Part shown: piece by piece, positions 1 to 13,400 of the stretch
How the letters are laid out: each line of letters starts with the position of its first letter
Position numbering within the stretch: position 1 is the first letter of the stretch
From: Tenebrio molitor
Taxonomy: Eukaryota; Arthropoda; Insecta; Coleoptera; Tenebrionidae
Length of the DNA stretch: 64,000 nucleotides
NCBI RefSeq assembly: GCF_963966145.1
Contig: NC_091047.1
Span: 17,608,001 to 17,672,000 of the forward strand
Direction: 5' to 3'
Notes under the pieces: model-generated
The model's database searches: none
Seen by the model: the letters and a program-made list of their open reading frames with translations, nothing else
What the model was told of the DNA's origin: nothing
Program-made: the position numbers and the translations under genes

Positions 1-3000
1 GGTTGACAACGTTTTGCTGGTTTGATATGTTACTAATATTTCTCGTGTCACTGGTGCTTACTTGGTTGTGCACATTCTTCACGGCATGACGATTTTCGAT
101 ATGTTGATTTGTTTGATGTATCTGCGAGTGTGATGATTTTCGAATTTCACCAGAGTTAACTGCTGACGTTTGTATATCTTGCAACTGCTTTGCTTGTTCT
201 TGATTAATTTTTTGTTCACCAACGGTTTTCGTGGTGGTTGTTTTCGTCGTGGTAACAACAGTACCGTCAGCCAAAGTTTTACTATCGGTTGCAACATTAA
301 CTGTTCTGTTCCTGTCCGTTTTAACATTTCTGTTATCAACAACTTCTTTCCGGTCAACTCTTCTTGTGAACGTGTTGCTTTGATTCGTGGTTTGCATGAC
401 AGTCGTGTCATTACCGAGTGTGATGTGAGACTCGATGTGGCGTCGTCTGTTGATGGCCGCATGCCCGGTTGGACTGATCTCGGGAGTCTGTCTTTTGGGA
501 GTTCTGTCGAACGTCTCTTTTGTTGTAGTCAAGTATTCTGTTTTACCACTTCCGATATGAAGGGAATCCTCATGTTTCTTAATTTCCGCTCTTTCTCCAC
601 GCACCACAACGTATTCTGATTTTTGCATCGTCACGTCTTGGAAGTCCCCAGTTATTCTTAAATTGTCTTGGGGTTTCTTTACTGGAGCTCGTTCGCCACG
701 TGTTGGTCTAAAATCGTTCTTGGGAGTACCCATAAATTCTCCTTCAGGTTTCAAATTATCGGGATGTCTCACAACAGGTGCACGGTCTCCTGGTTCATAT
801 TTAGACTTGGTTGGAGTCTCAAATGTACCTTCTGGTCTTAAGTTGTCTTGTGGTATCTTCATGGACGGTCTATCGCCCGGAGAATATTTTGGTTTTTCTG
901 GTCGATCGAATTCACCTTCTGGGTATAAGTTATCACCGTGTCGAACAGGTGTACGTCTTTCGCCTGGTTCCACTTTCGTGGAAGTGCGTTTTTCAAATTC
1001 ACCTTCGGGTTTGAGATTGTCTTGTGGCTTCTTCGGAGTGGGTCGATCTCCTGGTTTGTAAACTGGTTTTTGTGGACGATCAAAATCGCCTTCTGGTCTC
1101 AAATTGTCATGGTGTCTTATCGGAGTACGTCTTTCTCCTGGTCCAACGTGCGTCGACGTGGGACGGTCAAAACTACCTTCTGGCTTCAAATTATCCTTCG
1201 GTTTCTTCGGTGTCGGTCGCTCAGCAGGTTGGAACTGCGACCGCTGAGGTCGTTCAAAATCTCCTTCTGGATGCAGATTATCCTCGTGACGAATAGGAGT
1301 ACGGCGTTCGCCTGTAATAAATCCTGGTGTTGTCGGTTTTTCAAATTCGCCTTCTGGTTTAAGATTGTCTTGGGGTTTCTTTGGTGTCGGTCTTTCTCCA
1401 GGAAGATATGTTGGCCTTTCTGGACGCACGAAATCACCTTCTGGATAAAGATTATCACCGTGTCTTATTGGTGTGCGTCGTTCTCCTGGACCCAACTTGG
1501 TTGGAGTTGGTCTTTCGAAATCACCTTCCAATCTTAAATTGTCCTCGTGACGAATAACTTCTGTTTTCTCTATGACACGAGTATTAAATTCATCACGTTT
1601 TCTGTACTCGTTGAACTGTCCTTCCATTTTCAAATTATCTTTCCTGGTAATAATTTCTGCGCGTTCACCTCTAACAACAGAGTACTCATCGCTTGTTCTA
1701 CTGTCCCTAAATTCGCCCTCCGTTTTTAAATTGTCTTCGTGAATAACAGTTTCGTATCTGTCTCCTCTAACAACTTTGAAATCATCTCTGGTGCGAACAT
1801 CTGTAAATTCACCTTCAACACGTAAATTATCTTCGCGTTTTACTACGGCGACTCGGTCTACTAATGAAGTTTGAAGATAATCGTCTCTCCGTTGCATATT
1901 CCATTCTCCTTCCAAATGCAAATTATCTTTATGTCTGATAATGTCCACTCTTTCTCCTTTAACGACGTTGTAATCATCTTTTCTGACAATAGTAAGTTCT
2001 CCTTCTGGTTTAAGATTATCATCGTGTTTAATAGGTCTTCGCAGCTCACAAGGAGCAACTTCTTTTAGTTCAGGTCTTTCGAATTCACCCTCAGGTTTGA
2101 GATTATCTTCTGGTTTTTTCGGCTTTGGTCTTTCAGTTGTCCTATATTCTGGTTTGCTAGGACGATCAAACTCACCTTCAGGTCGAAGGTTATCGTCGTG
2201 TTTGATTGGTGATCTACGTTCAGCTGGTCCTACTTTGGTTGGAGTAGGTCTTTCAAAGTCGCCTTCGGGATGAAGATTATCTTCGGGACGTATTTGCCTA
2301 GGACGTTCTCCCGGTCGGTATTTGGGTTTGTCTGGACGATCAAACTCACCTTCAGGTCGAAGGTTATCGTCGTGTTTGATTGGTGATCTACGTTCAGCCG
2401 GTCCTACTTTGGTTGGCGTACGTCTTTCAAAATCGCCTTCAGGACGAAGATTATCTTCGGGACGTACTTGTTTAGGACGTTCTCCTGGTCGGTATTCTGG
2501 CTTTTCAGGGCGCTCAAACACACCTTCAGGTCGAAGATTATCATCGTGTTTAATTGGTGACCTACGCTCAGCTGGTCCGACTTTGGTTGGAGAAGGTCTT
2601 TCAAAATCGCCTTCGGGACGAAGATTATCTTCTGGACGAATTTGTTTAGGACGATCTGCCGGTCGGTATTCAGGTTTGTCCGGACGATCAAACTCACCTT
2701 CAGGGCGAAGGTTGTCGTCATGTTTAATCGGTGTTCTACGTTCAGCCGGTCCAACCCTGGTTGCAGAAGGTCTTTCAAAGTCGCCTTCGGGACGAAGATT
2801 ATCTTCCGGACGTTTCTGTTTTGGACGTTCTGCTGGTTGAAATTTGGGTTTCTCTGGACGCTCAAAGTCACCTTCTGGTCGAAGATTATCACCGGGTTTA
2901 ATTGGTGTTCTACGTTCAGCTGGTCCCACCTTGGTTGGACTAGGTCTTTCAAAATCGCCTTCAGGACGAAGATTATCTTCGGGACGTATTTGTTTAGGAC

Positions 3001-6000
3001 GATCTGCCGGTCGGTACTCAGGTTTGTCTGGACGATCAAAATCACCTTCAGGGCGAAGATTATCATCGTGTTTGATTGGTGTTCTACGTTCAGCTGGTCC
3101 CACTCTGGTTGGAGAAGGTCTTTCAAAGTCGCCTTCGGGATGAAGATTATCTTCGGGACGTATTTGTTTAGGGCGTTCTCCCGGTTGGTATTTGGGTTTG
3201 TCCGGACGATCAAAATCACCTTCAGGGCGAAGATTATCACCGGGTTTAATTGGTGTTCTACGTTCAGCTGGTCCCACCTTGGTTGGACTAGGTCTTTCAA
3301 AATCGCCTTCAGGACGAAGATTATCTTCGGGACGTATTTGTTTAGGACGATCTGCCGGTCGGTACTCAGGTTTGTCCGGACGATCAAACTCACCTTCAGG
3401 GCGAAGATTATCATCGTGTTTGATTGGTGTTCTACGTTCAGCTGGTCCCACTCTGGTTGGAGAAGGTCTTTCAAAGTCGCCTTCGGGATGAAGATTATCT
3501 TCGGGACGTATTTGTTTAGGGCGTTCTCCCGGTTGGTATTTGGGTTTGTCCGGACGATCAAAATCACCTTCAGGGCGAAGATTATCACCGGGTTTAATCG
3601 GTGTTCTGCGTTCAGCTGGTCCCACCTTAGTTTGGGTGGGTCTTTCGAAATTGCCTTCAGGACGAAGATTATCTTCGGGACGTATTTGTTTAGGGCGTTC
3701 TCCCGGTCGATATTCGGGTTTGTCTGGACGATCAAAATCACCTTCAGGACGCAAATTATCGTCGTGTTTGATTGGTGTTCTGCGCTCAGCAGGTCCGACC
3801 CTGGTTGGAGTAGGTCTCTCAAAGTCGCCTTCAGGACGAAGATTGTCTTCGGGACGTTTCTGTTTTGGTCGTTCTCCTGGTCGATATTCGGGTTTCTCGG
3901 GGCGCTCAAAGTCACCTTCAGGTCGAAGATTATCGTCATGTTTGATAGGTGTTCTACGCTCAGCTGGCCCGACTTTGGTTGGTGTAGGTCTTTCAAAATC
4001 GCCTTCAGGACGAAGATTATCTTCGGGACGTTTCTGCTTCGGACGTTCTGCTGGTTGAAATTTGGGTTTCTCTGGGCGTTCAAAGTCACCTTCAGGGTGC
4101 AGATTATCACCAGGTTTGATTGGTGTTCTACGTTCAGCTGGTCCCACCTTGGTCGGTGTAGGCCTTTCAAAATCACCTTCAGGACGAAGATTATCTTCGG
4201 GACGTATTTGTTTAGGACGATCTGCCGGTCTGTATTCTGGTTTGTCTGGACGATCAAAATCTCCTTCAGGACGAAGATTATCATCGTGTTTGATTGGTGA
4301 TCTGCGTTCAGCTGGCCCTATTTTGGTTGGAGTAGGTCTTTCAAAATCGCCTTCGGGACGAAGATTATCTTCGGGACGTATTTGTTTAGGGCGTTCTCCT
4401 GGTCGGTATTTTGGTTTGTCCGGACGATCAAACTCACCTTCTGGCCGGAGATTATCATCATGTTTGATTGGTGTTCTGCGTTCAGCAGGTCCCATCTTTG
4501 TTGGGGTGGGCCTTTCAAAATCACCTTCAGGACGAAGATTATCCTCGGGACGTACTTGTTTCGGACGATCTGCCGGCCGATATTCAGGTTTATCTGGACG
4601 ATCAAAGCTGCCTTCAGGTCGAAGATTATCATCGTGTTTAATTGGGGTTCTACGTTCAGCTGGTCCTACTTTGGTGGGTGTAGGTCTTTCAAAATCGCCT
4701 TCAGGACGAAGATTATCTTCAGGACGTATTTGTTTAGGACGTTCTCCCGGTCGGTATTTGGGCTTGTCTGGACGATCAAACTCACCTTCGGGACGAAGAT
4801 TGTCACCAGGTTTGATTGGTGTTCTACGTTCAGCTGGTCCCACCTTGGTCGGTGTAGGTCTTTCAAAATCGCCTTCAGGATAAAGGTTATCTTCGGGACG
4901 TTTTTGTTTCGGACGTTCTGCTGGTCGATATTGTGGTTTCTCCGGTCGCTCAAAGTCACCTTCAGGTCGAAGATTATCATCGTGTTTAATTGGTGATCTG
5001 CGTTCAGTTGGTCCTACTTTGGTGGGTGCAGGTCTTTCAAAGTCGCCTTCAGGACGAAGATTATCTTCAGGACGAATTTGTTTAGGACGTTCTCCCGGTC
5101 GGTACTTGGGTTTGTCTGGACGATCAAACTCACCTTCAGGGCGAAGATTATCATCGTGTTTAATTGGGGTTCTGCGTTCAGCTGGTCCCACCCTGGTTGG
5201 AGTAGGTCTTTCGAAATCGCCTTCAGGACGAAGATTATCTTCAGGACGAATTTGTTTAGGACGTTCTCCCGGTCGGTATTTGGGTTTGTCTGGACGATCA
5301 AACTCACCTTCGGGGCGAAGATTGTCGTCGTGTTTGATTGGTGTTCTTCGTTCAGCGGGTCCCACCTTGGTTTGGGTGGGTCTCTGAAAATCACCTTCAG
5401 GACGAAGATTATCTTCGGGACGTTTTTGTTTTGGGCGTTCTCCCGGTTGATATTCGGGTTTCTCCGGACGTTCAAAGTCACCTTCAGGGCGAAGATTGTC
5501 ACCAGGTTTGATTGGTGTTCTACGTTCAGCTGGTCCTATTTTAGTTGGTGTGGGTCTTTCAAAATCGCCTTCGGGACGAAGATTATCCTCGGGACGTTTC
5601 TGTTTTGGACGTTCTGCAGGTCGATATTGTGGTTTCTCCGGCCGCTCAAAGTCACCTTCAGGTCGAAGATTATCATCGTGTTTAATCGGTGATCTGCGTT
5701 CAGTTGGTCCTACTTTGGTGGGTGTAGGTCTTTCAAAGTCACCTTCAGGACGAAGATTATCTTCAGGACGTATTTGTTTAGGACGTTCCCCCGGTCGGTA
5801 CTTGGGTTTGTCTGGACGATCAAATTCACCTTCAGGGCGAAGATTGTCATCGTGTTTGATTGGTGTCCTACGTTCAGTTGGTCCTACTTTGGTGGGTGTA
5901 GGTCTTTCAAACTCGCCTTCAGGACGGAGATTATCTTCAGGACGTTTCTGCTTTGGACGTTCTGCAGGTCGATATTGTGGTTTTTCCGGCCTCTCAAAGT

Positions 6001-7476
6001 CACCTTCAGGTCGAAGGTTATCATCGTGTTTAATCGGTGATCTGCGTTCAGTTGGTCCTACTTTGGTGGGTGTAGGTCTTTCGAAGTCGCCTTCAGGACG
6101 AAGATTATCTTCAGGACGTATTTGTTTAGGACGTTCCCCCGGTCGGTACTTGGGTTTGTCTGGACGATCAAATTCACCTTCAGGGCGAAGATTGTCATCG
6201 TGTTTGATTGGTGTCCTGCGTTCAGTTGGTCCTACTTTGGTGGGTGTAGGTCTTTCAAAGTCGCCTTCAGGACGGAGATTATCTTCAGGGCGTTTCTGCT
6301 TTGGACGTTCTGCCGGTCGATATTGTGGTTTCTCCGGCCGCTCAAAGTCACCTTCAGGTCGAAGATTATCATCGGGTTTAATTGGTGTCCTGCGTTCAGT
6401 TGGTCCTACTTTGGTAGGTGTGGGCCTTTCGAAGTCACCTTCGGGACGAAGATTATCTTCGGGACGTTTCTGTTTTGGACGTTCACCTTGCCTATACTCA
6501 GGTTTTTCTGGACGTTCAAAATCACCTTCAGGACGAAGATTATCTTCGGGACGTTTTTGTTTTGGACGTTCTGCAGGTCGATATTCGGGTTTCTCCGGAC
6601 GTTCAAAGTCACCTTCAGGTCGAAGATTATCATCATGTTTTATTGGTGTCCTGCGTTCACTTGGTCCTACTTTGTTCGGTGTAGGCCGTTCAAAATCGCC
6701 TTCAGGACGGAGATTATCTTCGGGCCGCTTTTGTTTCGGACGTTCACCTGGCCTATACTCAGGTTTTTCTGGACGTTCAAAATCACCTTCAGGACGAAGA
6801 TTATCTTCTGGTCGCTTTTGTTTTGGCCTTTCTCCTGGTTTATACTGAGGTTTTTCAGGTCGTTCGAATTCACCCTCCGGTTTCAAATTATCTTCCGGTC
6901 TCTTCTGTTTGGGTCTTTCTGTCGGAGTAAACTTCTCGAAAGTCCGTTTTTCAAATTCTCCTTCAGGACGAAGATTATCTTGAGGTTTTTTTGGAACCGG
7001 TCGTTCAGCAAGTTTAGGAACGTAGTCTTCCTTCGATTTGGGTGTACCTTCAAAGGGTCCTTCCGGTCTAAGATTGTCTTTGTGAACAATCACGGTCTGG
7101 CGAACATCTGTATTATCTAACTGTTTGTAAACCTCTTGGCTAGTTGTAATAGTTTCTGTGTTTTGCGTAGAATAGAATTTGTCTACATCATCTTTTGTCC
7201 AAGTTCTTCTTCGTCTTTGCTCAGTTTGTGGTGTTTTCTCTGTGTAATCTAACGTATTCGAGGTGTCAAATGTCATTTTACCTTCGACAGTGAGGTTATC
7301 TTCACGTTTCTTTACAAGTGTTGTGCGTTCAGTGACGGTGCTGTAATCAATAAATTCTGATTTGTTTGTAGTATCTGTGATAAATTCTCCTTCAATTTTA
7401 GTCCAAGTATTACGCCTAATGGGACTAGCTCTAGGCACTAACTCGCCATTAAAGTCAACTTTACTGGTAGTTTCAT
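1..7476 (-). CDS. Exon 4 of the giant SAXO-like gene: main module array, open at window edge
   Basis: After a 58-bp intron (7534-7477) the frame is open for 7,476 bases to the window edge. It starts with about 120 non-modular residues (ETTSKVDFNGELVPRAS...), enters DNLRPEGPFEGTPKSKEDY, and continues into the array (about 7100-640). Around 2090-1560 the modules are of the divergent EY/DY-V-RGER type. From about 620 to 1 the sequence changes to Thr/Asn/Gln-rich non-modular protein (DGTVVTTTKTTTKTVGEQ) that continues beyond the window. Long open frames also exist in other frames here; they are by-products of the in-phase 87-bp repeat. Confidence 0.88.
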
Positions 7477-10400
7477 CTGAAAATTAAAAGAAAATGTTAT
7501 TTATGCTTACAACTTGCCATGACAATTTGCGTACCTATAAATTCGCCTCCAACTATGATGTTGTCTTCATGACGTTTGATATCAGCGCGCTCTCCACGAA
7601 TCACACGATAGTCTTCAATAATTGTCCTAGTACCAGTGAACTCGCCTTCAGGCTTTAAATTATCTTGAGGTCTTTTTGCGACCGGTCGTTCTCCTGGTGA
7701 GTATTTTTTAGGTTCAGGTCTTTCAAAATCCCCTTCCGGTTGAAGATTGTCTCGAGGTCTTGTCGGTTTTTGTCTTTCGGCAGGTTTCCATTCTTCCGGT
7801 TCAGGAATCTCAAAATCCCCTTCCGGTTTTAAATTGTCTTTTGGTTTTTTCACCGGTTCTCGATCTCCCGGAGACCATTTTTCCGGAGTGCGTTTCGTGA
7901 AGTCTCCTTCCGGTTTGAGATTATCTTGAGGCTTTTTCACCGGGGCTCTATCACCTGGTCTCCACTGGTCAGTTTCACGCTTCGGAAATTCTCCTTCTGG
8001 TCTAAGATTGTCTTGCGGTTTCTTAACTGGGGCTCTATCGCCCGGTCTCCACTCCGCCGGTTTGCGTTTATCAAACTCACCTTCCGGCTTCAGATTATCT
8101 TCCGGTTTTTTGATCGGTGCTCGTTCACCAGGTGCCCACGGTTCTGGTTTTCTCTTTTCAAATTGTCCTTCCGGTCGAAGATTGTCTTGTGGTTTTTTAA
8201 CAGGAGCGCGGTCACCGGGCTTCCACTGCTCGGGGTGCCTCTTTTCAAACTCGCCTTCAGGTTTCAAGTTATCTTGGGGTTTCTTCACCGGGGCTCTTTC
8301 GCCTGGTGACCATGTTTGGGGTTGTCGTTTCTCAAATTCACCCTCTGGTTTTAGGTTATCTTTAGGTATAATGATCGGAGCTCGATCACCTCTAATTGCA
8401 TTGTATTCATCTTTAGGTTGCCCTAGGAAAGGTCCTTCCAAATGTAGATGATCATTGTATTTTTCCGAATTGTGAGGACATGTATGACGCCTGCAATTAA
8501 AAAATTAAAAATTTACAAACTTGATCTAGTGGTTCATTTAACGAGTTCGTGGTAAATTGGGCTCTTTATGATGACATGAGTGGGCCAGTTTAAAACGCGA
8601 GTGAAATTAGCGTTTTAAAGGCTCACGAGTCACGAGTGCCATAAAGAGTCCAATTTACACACGAACGAGTTGACTACAACGTTTTTTGTTCGACGAGCCC
8701 CTTAAAGGCTCCAAATCACTTAAAAATCTTTAAAATTAGCTTGACGATTCGTTTTAACAAGTTGTGACATTTATCAAAATCCGTTCACACAGGAGAAAAT
8801 TCGCAAATTCTGACAGTCTTGAACAAAAAAACTATATACAAATCAAAATAACATTAAAAATAGGCATCAGTTTCGTTAAGATACATTTTTATCGTAAGCG
8901 TCCAAGTTTAGAAAACGCAGAACGAACCTACTTCAAATACTGAGCTAGTAAAGTTACTTTTACTGAGCTACTGATATTTTAATTGTGCAAATTGTAATAC
9001 AGTGCGAGACACGGAATTTCGGACATTACTGTCAATATACTGTCAAAAAATGTAAAATAGGCTTTACATTATTAACCTCAATGACTGACATTCGACTGAC
9101 GTGGAATAGTTTTATTGAGAATTACAATTACAGAAAGTGTTGAAAGTGTTCTATCCCAGCTTCAATCTTCAATGAAACTGTTAACCCTGCGTTGCATATT
9201 TTCAAATGCGTTTTCCAACATCTCAACGGTTATAGCGTTGCATGCATTAGAAATTGCCTAGAAATAATTTAAATTATAAATTTAGATGATTCAAAAACCA
9301 CTGACAGTATCTTACTCGCGTAGGAAAATCTCTTGGGAGCAGCTCTTGAACGACGGTAATTTCATAGGAATGAAGATTTTTTATGTTATGTTATGTTGAA
9401 AAAATTATTTTTAGAATTTGCGTCTCTAATGAGTCTATTATTATTGTATTCAATTTGAAGTCGTTTATGGCTATCTATTAAAGCACTCGTGGTTTAATAG
9501 ATCTCTAAGAAAATTTTTATCAATATTTCAGTGTATTATTGTCATTTACACCAAAAAACTTCCAATATTAATGTTCCATCCGTTACCTTGAATTCAATTA
9601 ATACAAAATTCCCTAGAATTTGAATAGGTATTTAATTTTTTTATTTAAAAATTAAAACAAGGGTGCAAATTCTAAAAAATAACATAAAAAACTCGTTTTA
9701 TAAGGGCATTGGCGCCCTTGTCCCATACAAAACTCCCCTATGGCTCGTTTTCTATACTTGGGACTCGTGCGCCAAATCAACCCTTATAAAACTCGTTCTT
9801 TAATATACTGTTTCAGAATGCTCAAAAAGGTGAATGCTATTTTGAGCACTAGTGCGCCAAATCTACGTTCGCGGTTAGAATAACTGTTGTGATCGCGAAA
9901 TGTAATTTTGAAGGTAGCGAGTTCAAAAAATATAATACAAGATACAATATAATAAGAGTCGTGTGGTAAAATGCCTTATAAAACGATTTTTAAAATTTTG
10001 TTTTGTTTTGCATCTTTTAAGCCTTAAAATATAGAGAACTGTGTTAGATTTAGTTCGATTTAGGAAATTTTGTTTGTGGAGTGGGATGCTTGGTAGTGAT
10101 ATTGACATTATTTTGTAATTTGGAAATTTCGTAAGCTTAAAAATTATAGAAAACGAAAGAAGTTGTATGTTGTATGCAACTTGAGCGAAGCAGCCGAGAG
10201 GAACTATTATAATTTATTTCCTAAAAAGTCATGGGAAGTTAACGAGAAAGAATTTGCAAATTTAAAACTTAGTGTAAACAAAATATGTATACCTAGTAGT
10301 TTCAAGTTTGATAGTACAGTGTCGGTCAATGATTAACGCTGCCTTTCTTTCTTCCAAAATAAAATTCCATGTTGAAATCAAAGCCCTTGTGGAAAACGCA

Positions 10401-13400
10401 GCAGATTTTTTAAATTAAAATTATAATAAGTGATGTAAAAAAAAATCGATAGGTACAAACGGTTAATTAAGAGGCATTTCTTATTATTCAATTTCAGTTT
10501 AATCTTCGGATGAAATGAAAATCTTGAATCACTTCTTAAAATAAACATTTTTTGTTTTAATCAATAGAAAGCTGTTTATACTCCGCACACTGATACAGCG
10601 TAATCAACAATGACTGAGTCTGTTGGCAATGAAACAACAGAAAAATATTGATGTTTTTTCGTCTCGTAATTGGCACTGACCGGTGGTTCTAACTTGACAC
10701 GACATTAAAAAAAAGGTTATTTTATCCTATTACAAAAATGAAACTTTGATGGTAAATTTCAAATTTGCTTGTCAACACAAGCTGACAATCGGAAATGCGT
10801 TTCGATTACAATGGTACCAAAATCATTCAAATTTTCATTGTTACTGAATTCTCCATCTCAGTTGTTTCACATTATTTAGGAAACCATTGGAGATTAATTC
10901 CCGCCAGTAGTATCTAATCCTACGCCTATGATGTTGTTTACAGAGTTACAGCTCTCAATCTGAATGAAGTTTCAGTACAAGTGTTTTCAATTATTGTTAT
11001 AAATTGTTGTTGAAATTAGTGATTCTTCGAGTATGAATGATATAACAAATGTTTTGCATAATTTTGGGCGCGATTTTACTTTTTACTGCGTAGACACTTG
11101 TCTCTGTGTCTGTCAAAAAACGTGCAATTTATCAGTGTACGGAGTTTACCGTTTTAGAAAACGTTACTTAAAAGAAAGTTAGATATTTTTAGTCAAATTT
11201 GTAATATTGTTTAAAACTTTAAACCCAATTGGCAAAAGTATTTAATAATAGTACATTCTTCAACGAGCGTATAATGATGGATTGATGGCTATTATATTGA
11301 AGAGGATGAAAATTCCAACACGAACCATAGGCGAGTGGTGGAATCGTCCGAGTGAATAATAGCCATTATACGCGAGTTGAAGGCGTTCTCCACGACTACG
11401 AGTATACCAAGAAAAAACAATTTTTGAAAATTGAATTTTGTTGAACAGTTGCTACGCGATGTGCGACTTATTGTTTACAAACGCATCCGATTGACGATCT
11501 GCCCGTGATAGAATGAAAATACGAGGGATGCGATTGGCCGACAGCCGTAGGTTTCAGTATATTCTATCATTCTTTCATTGAATATTCAACAAGAATGCAT
11601 TCATTCTTTAAAAGTCGTGGAGAAAACATTTTTCTGAACTATTCAAAATTAACACCGTGGCACAGAAACCTTTGCTGTCAGAAAGCTCAGCCAAGTTTTT
11701 CTCTTGTTCTTTCTGTTATAAAGCCGTCGATACTTTCCGAACAAGCTGAAACTGTTTCAATTGTTCAACGTCTAGCATATTTTTTTTAAATAAAAAGACT
11801 AATTTAATTTACTTTTCTCTTAAATTTAAGTAATTTGCTTACATGTAATTAGCACATTTCTAATTTTAGCCATAGCGAAAGGCGATACATTTTGTATACA
11901 GACAGTGGTTTCTTAGCACGTATTGATTATCTGTATTTAAACTGGTCAGTAGGTATAAATATTCGATGTGATCTTTTTGTAATAATTATTTTACTCTAGC
12001 TGATGTGTGAAGAAACTCAAACAACAATAAGAATCTAGTAAATCATTGCATAATATTGTATTAAAAAAAAAATCTTACCGTTTGATTCCATTCACTAATT
12101 TACGAAGTGTACTTTTCAGTATTAAATTCATATATAATAATACATCCGATCATGTGTTCTCTTTTATGCAATTCAATCTGAACTTTACATCAAATAGTTG
12201 CCGTCATGCATTCTAAACAAAATGCGATGTTCTGTTCCCGCAACATTATAATAGTCGGAAATTCTGTTTGTATAAATTTGAGCACTACATGTAAGTTTAA
12301 TTTACGAGTAGATCAATAAGTCATAAAATCGATACAAGATCAAAAATGGCTCATTTATTGTTAAGTGTAATTTACACAATTTGCTTCTTTTGTTGCTTAA
12401 AAAATCACTTTATACAACCAACATTGATGTATTGTGTGTGTCTAATCGATACTAATTTTGAAACAACTCTTCCGGCACGAATTGATATGTTAGAAAAAGC
12501 AAAAGAGTATTCATTTTCGTGTAATTCATAAACGACCGACGACACAAAAGACGTCCGACCTCGCGACGCAAAGCGTCACCACTAAAACACCGTTCCGAAG
12601 GTTGACACTGTACCCCAGAAAGCGACGGCGACGTCGGAGTATATGGGTCGCAAACAAATGGCGGAATTTCCGTTGTACTTGCTCGGTCAGTGATCTATTG
12701 GTATTGCACCTCAAAACAAAAACGCTGCATTTTTTCTATGTCAAGTACATTTTTTAATCGACAAGTATTAAATCTCGTCAGCCGCAACCGCTGTCACGTT
12801 ATGAAAATAATTCGTATTCATCGCGCAGCGCAGGTGACACGATAAAATGATGTCAACATATAAAGGAATGTCTAAGTTGTGGTGTTGGATTGATAAGAAG
12901 ATGCAATATGTTGGCCTTTTCTTTTGAACAGTTTTTCCAGGCAAAATACTATGGTACAATAATGCAAAAAGTGATAGTTACCCCAAAAAATATAATAAGT
13001 AGTACATATTATTAAAAAAGTTATGACACAATTTCTGATTTGTTTGATCAATAGAATTTCGAACCTCCTGATGCTAAAAATAAACTCAATAAAAGCGTTA
13101 CTCGTTTGATTATGAAAATATGTCATAACTTACACCTCACACGGAACGTTGAGTAAAGTACACAGATTTGTTGAATTTTAGTCATTAGTGCACGCCACGA
13201 ACGGTCTAAAAAACAAATAATTCCTGATCATGAACTAAATACATATTTTCTATATACTTTCGGTGGTCCACAACAAACTAGAAACTATGTACCTGTGTAT
13301 TTCTTATCGGAATAAATTTTAGTTCTTTAATTTGTTTGACCTCCATTTAAACCTTAACGCCAGTAATTGTTTTGTACAATATTCGAAATTAAAAGACATT

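Noticed and set aside
2322..7120. Long plus-strand frames (up to 552 codons at 2642-4300 and 450 codons at 5496-6848) and a 626-codon minus frame at 4284-2404
   Set aside because: The 87-bp period is a multiple of three, so any frame without a stop in one unit stays open through the array. Only the minus frame continuous with exon 3 (DNLRPEGDF) connects by splicing and has sensible modules.
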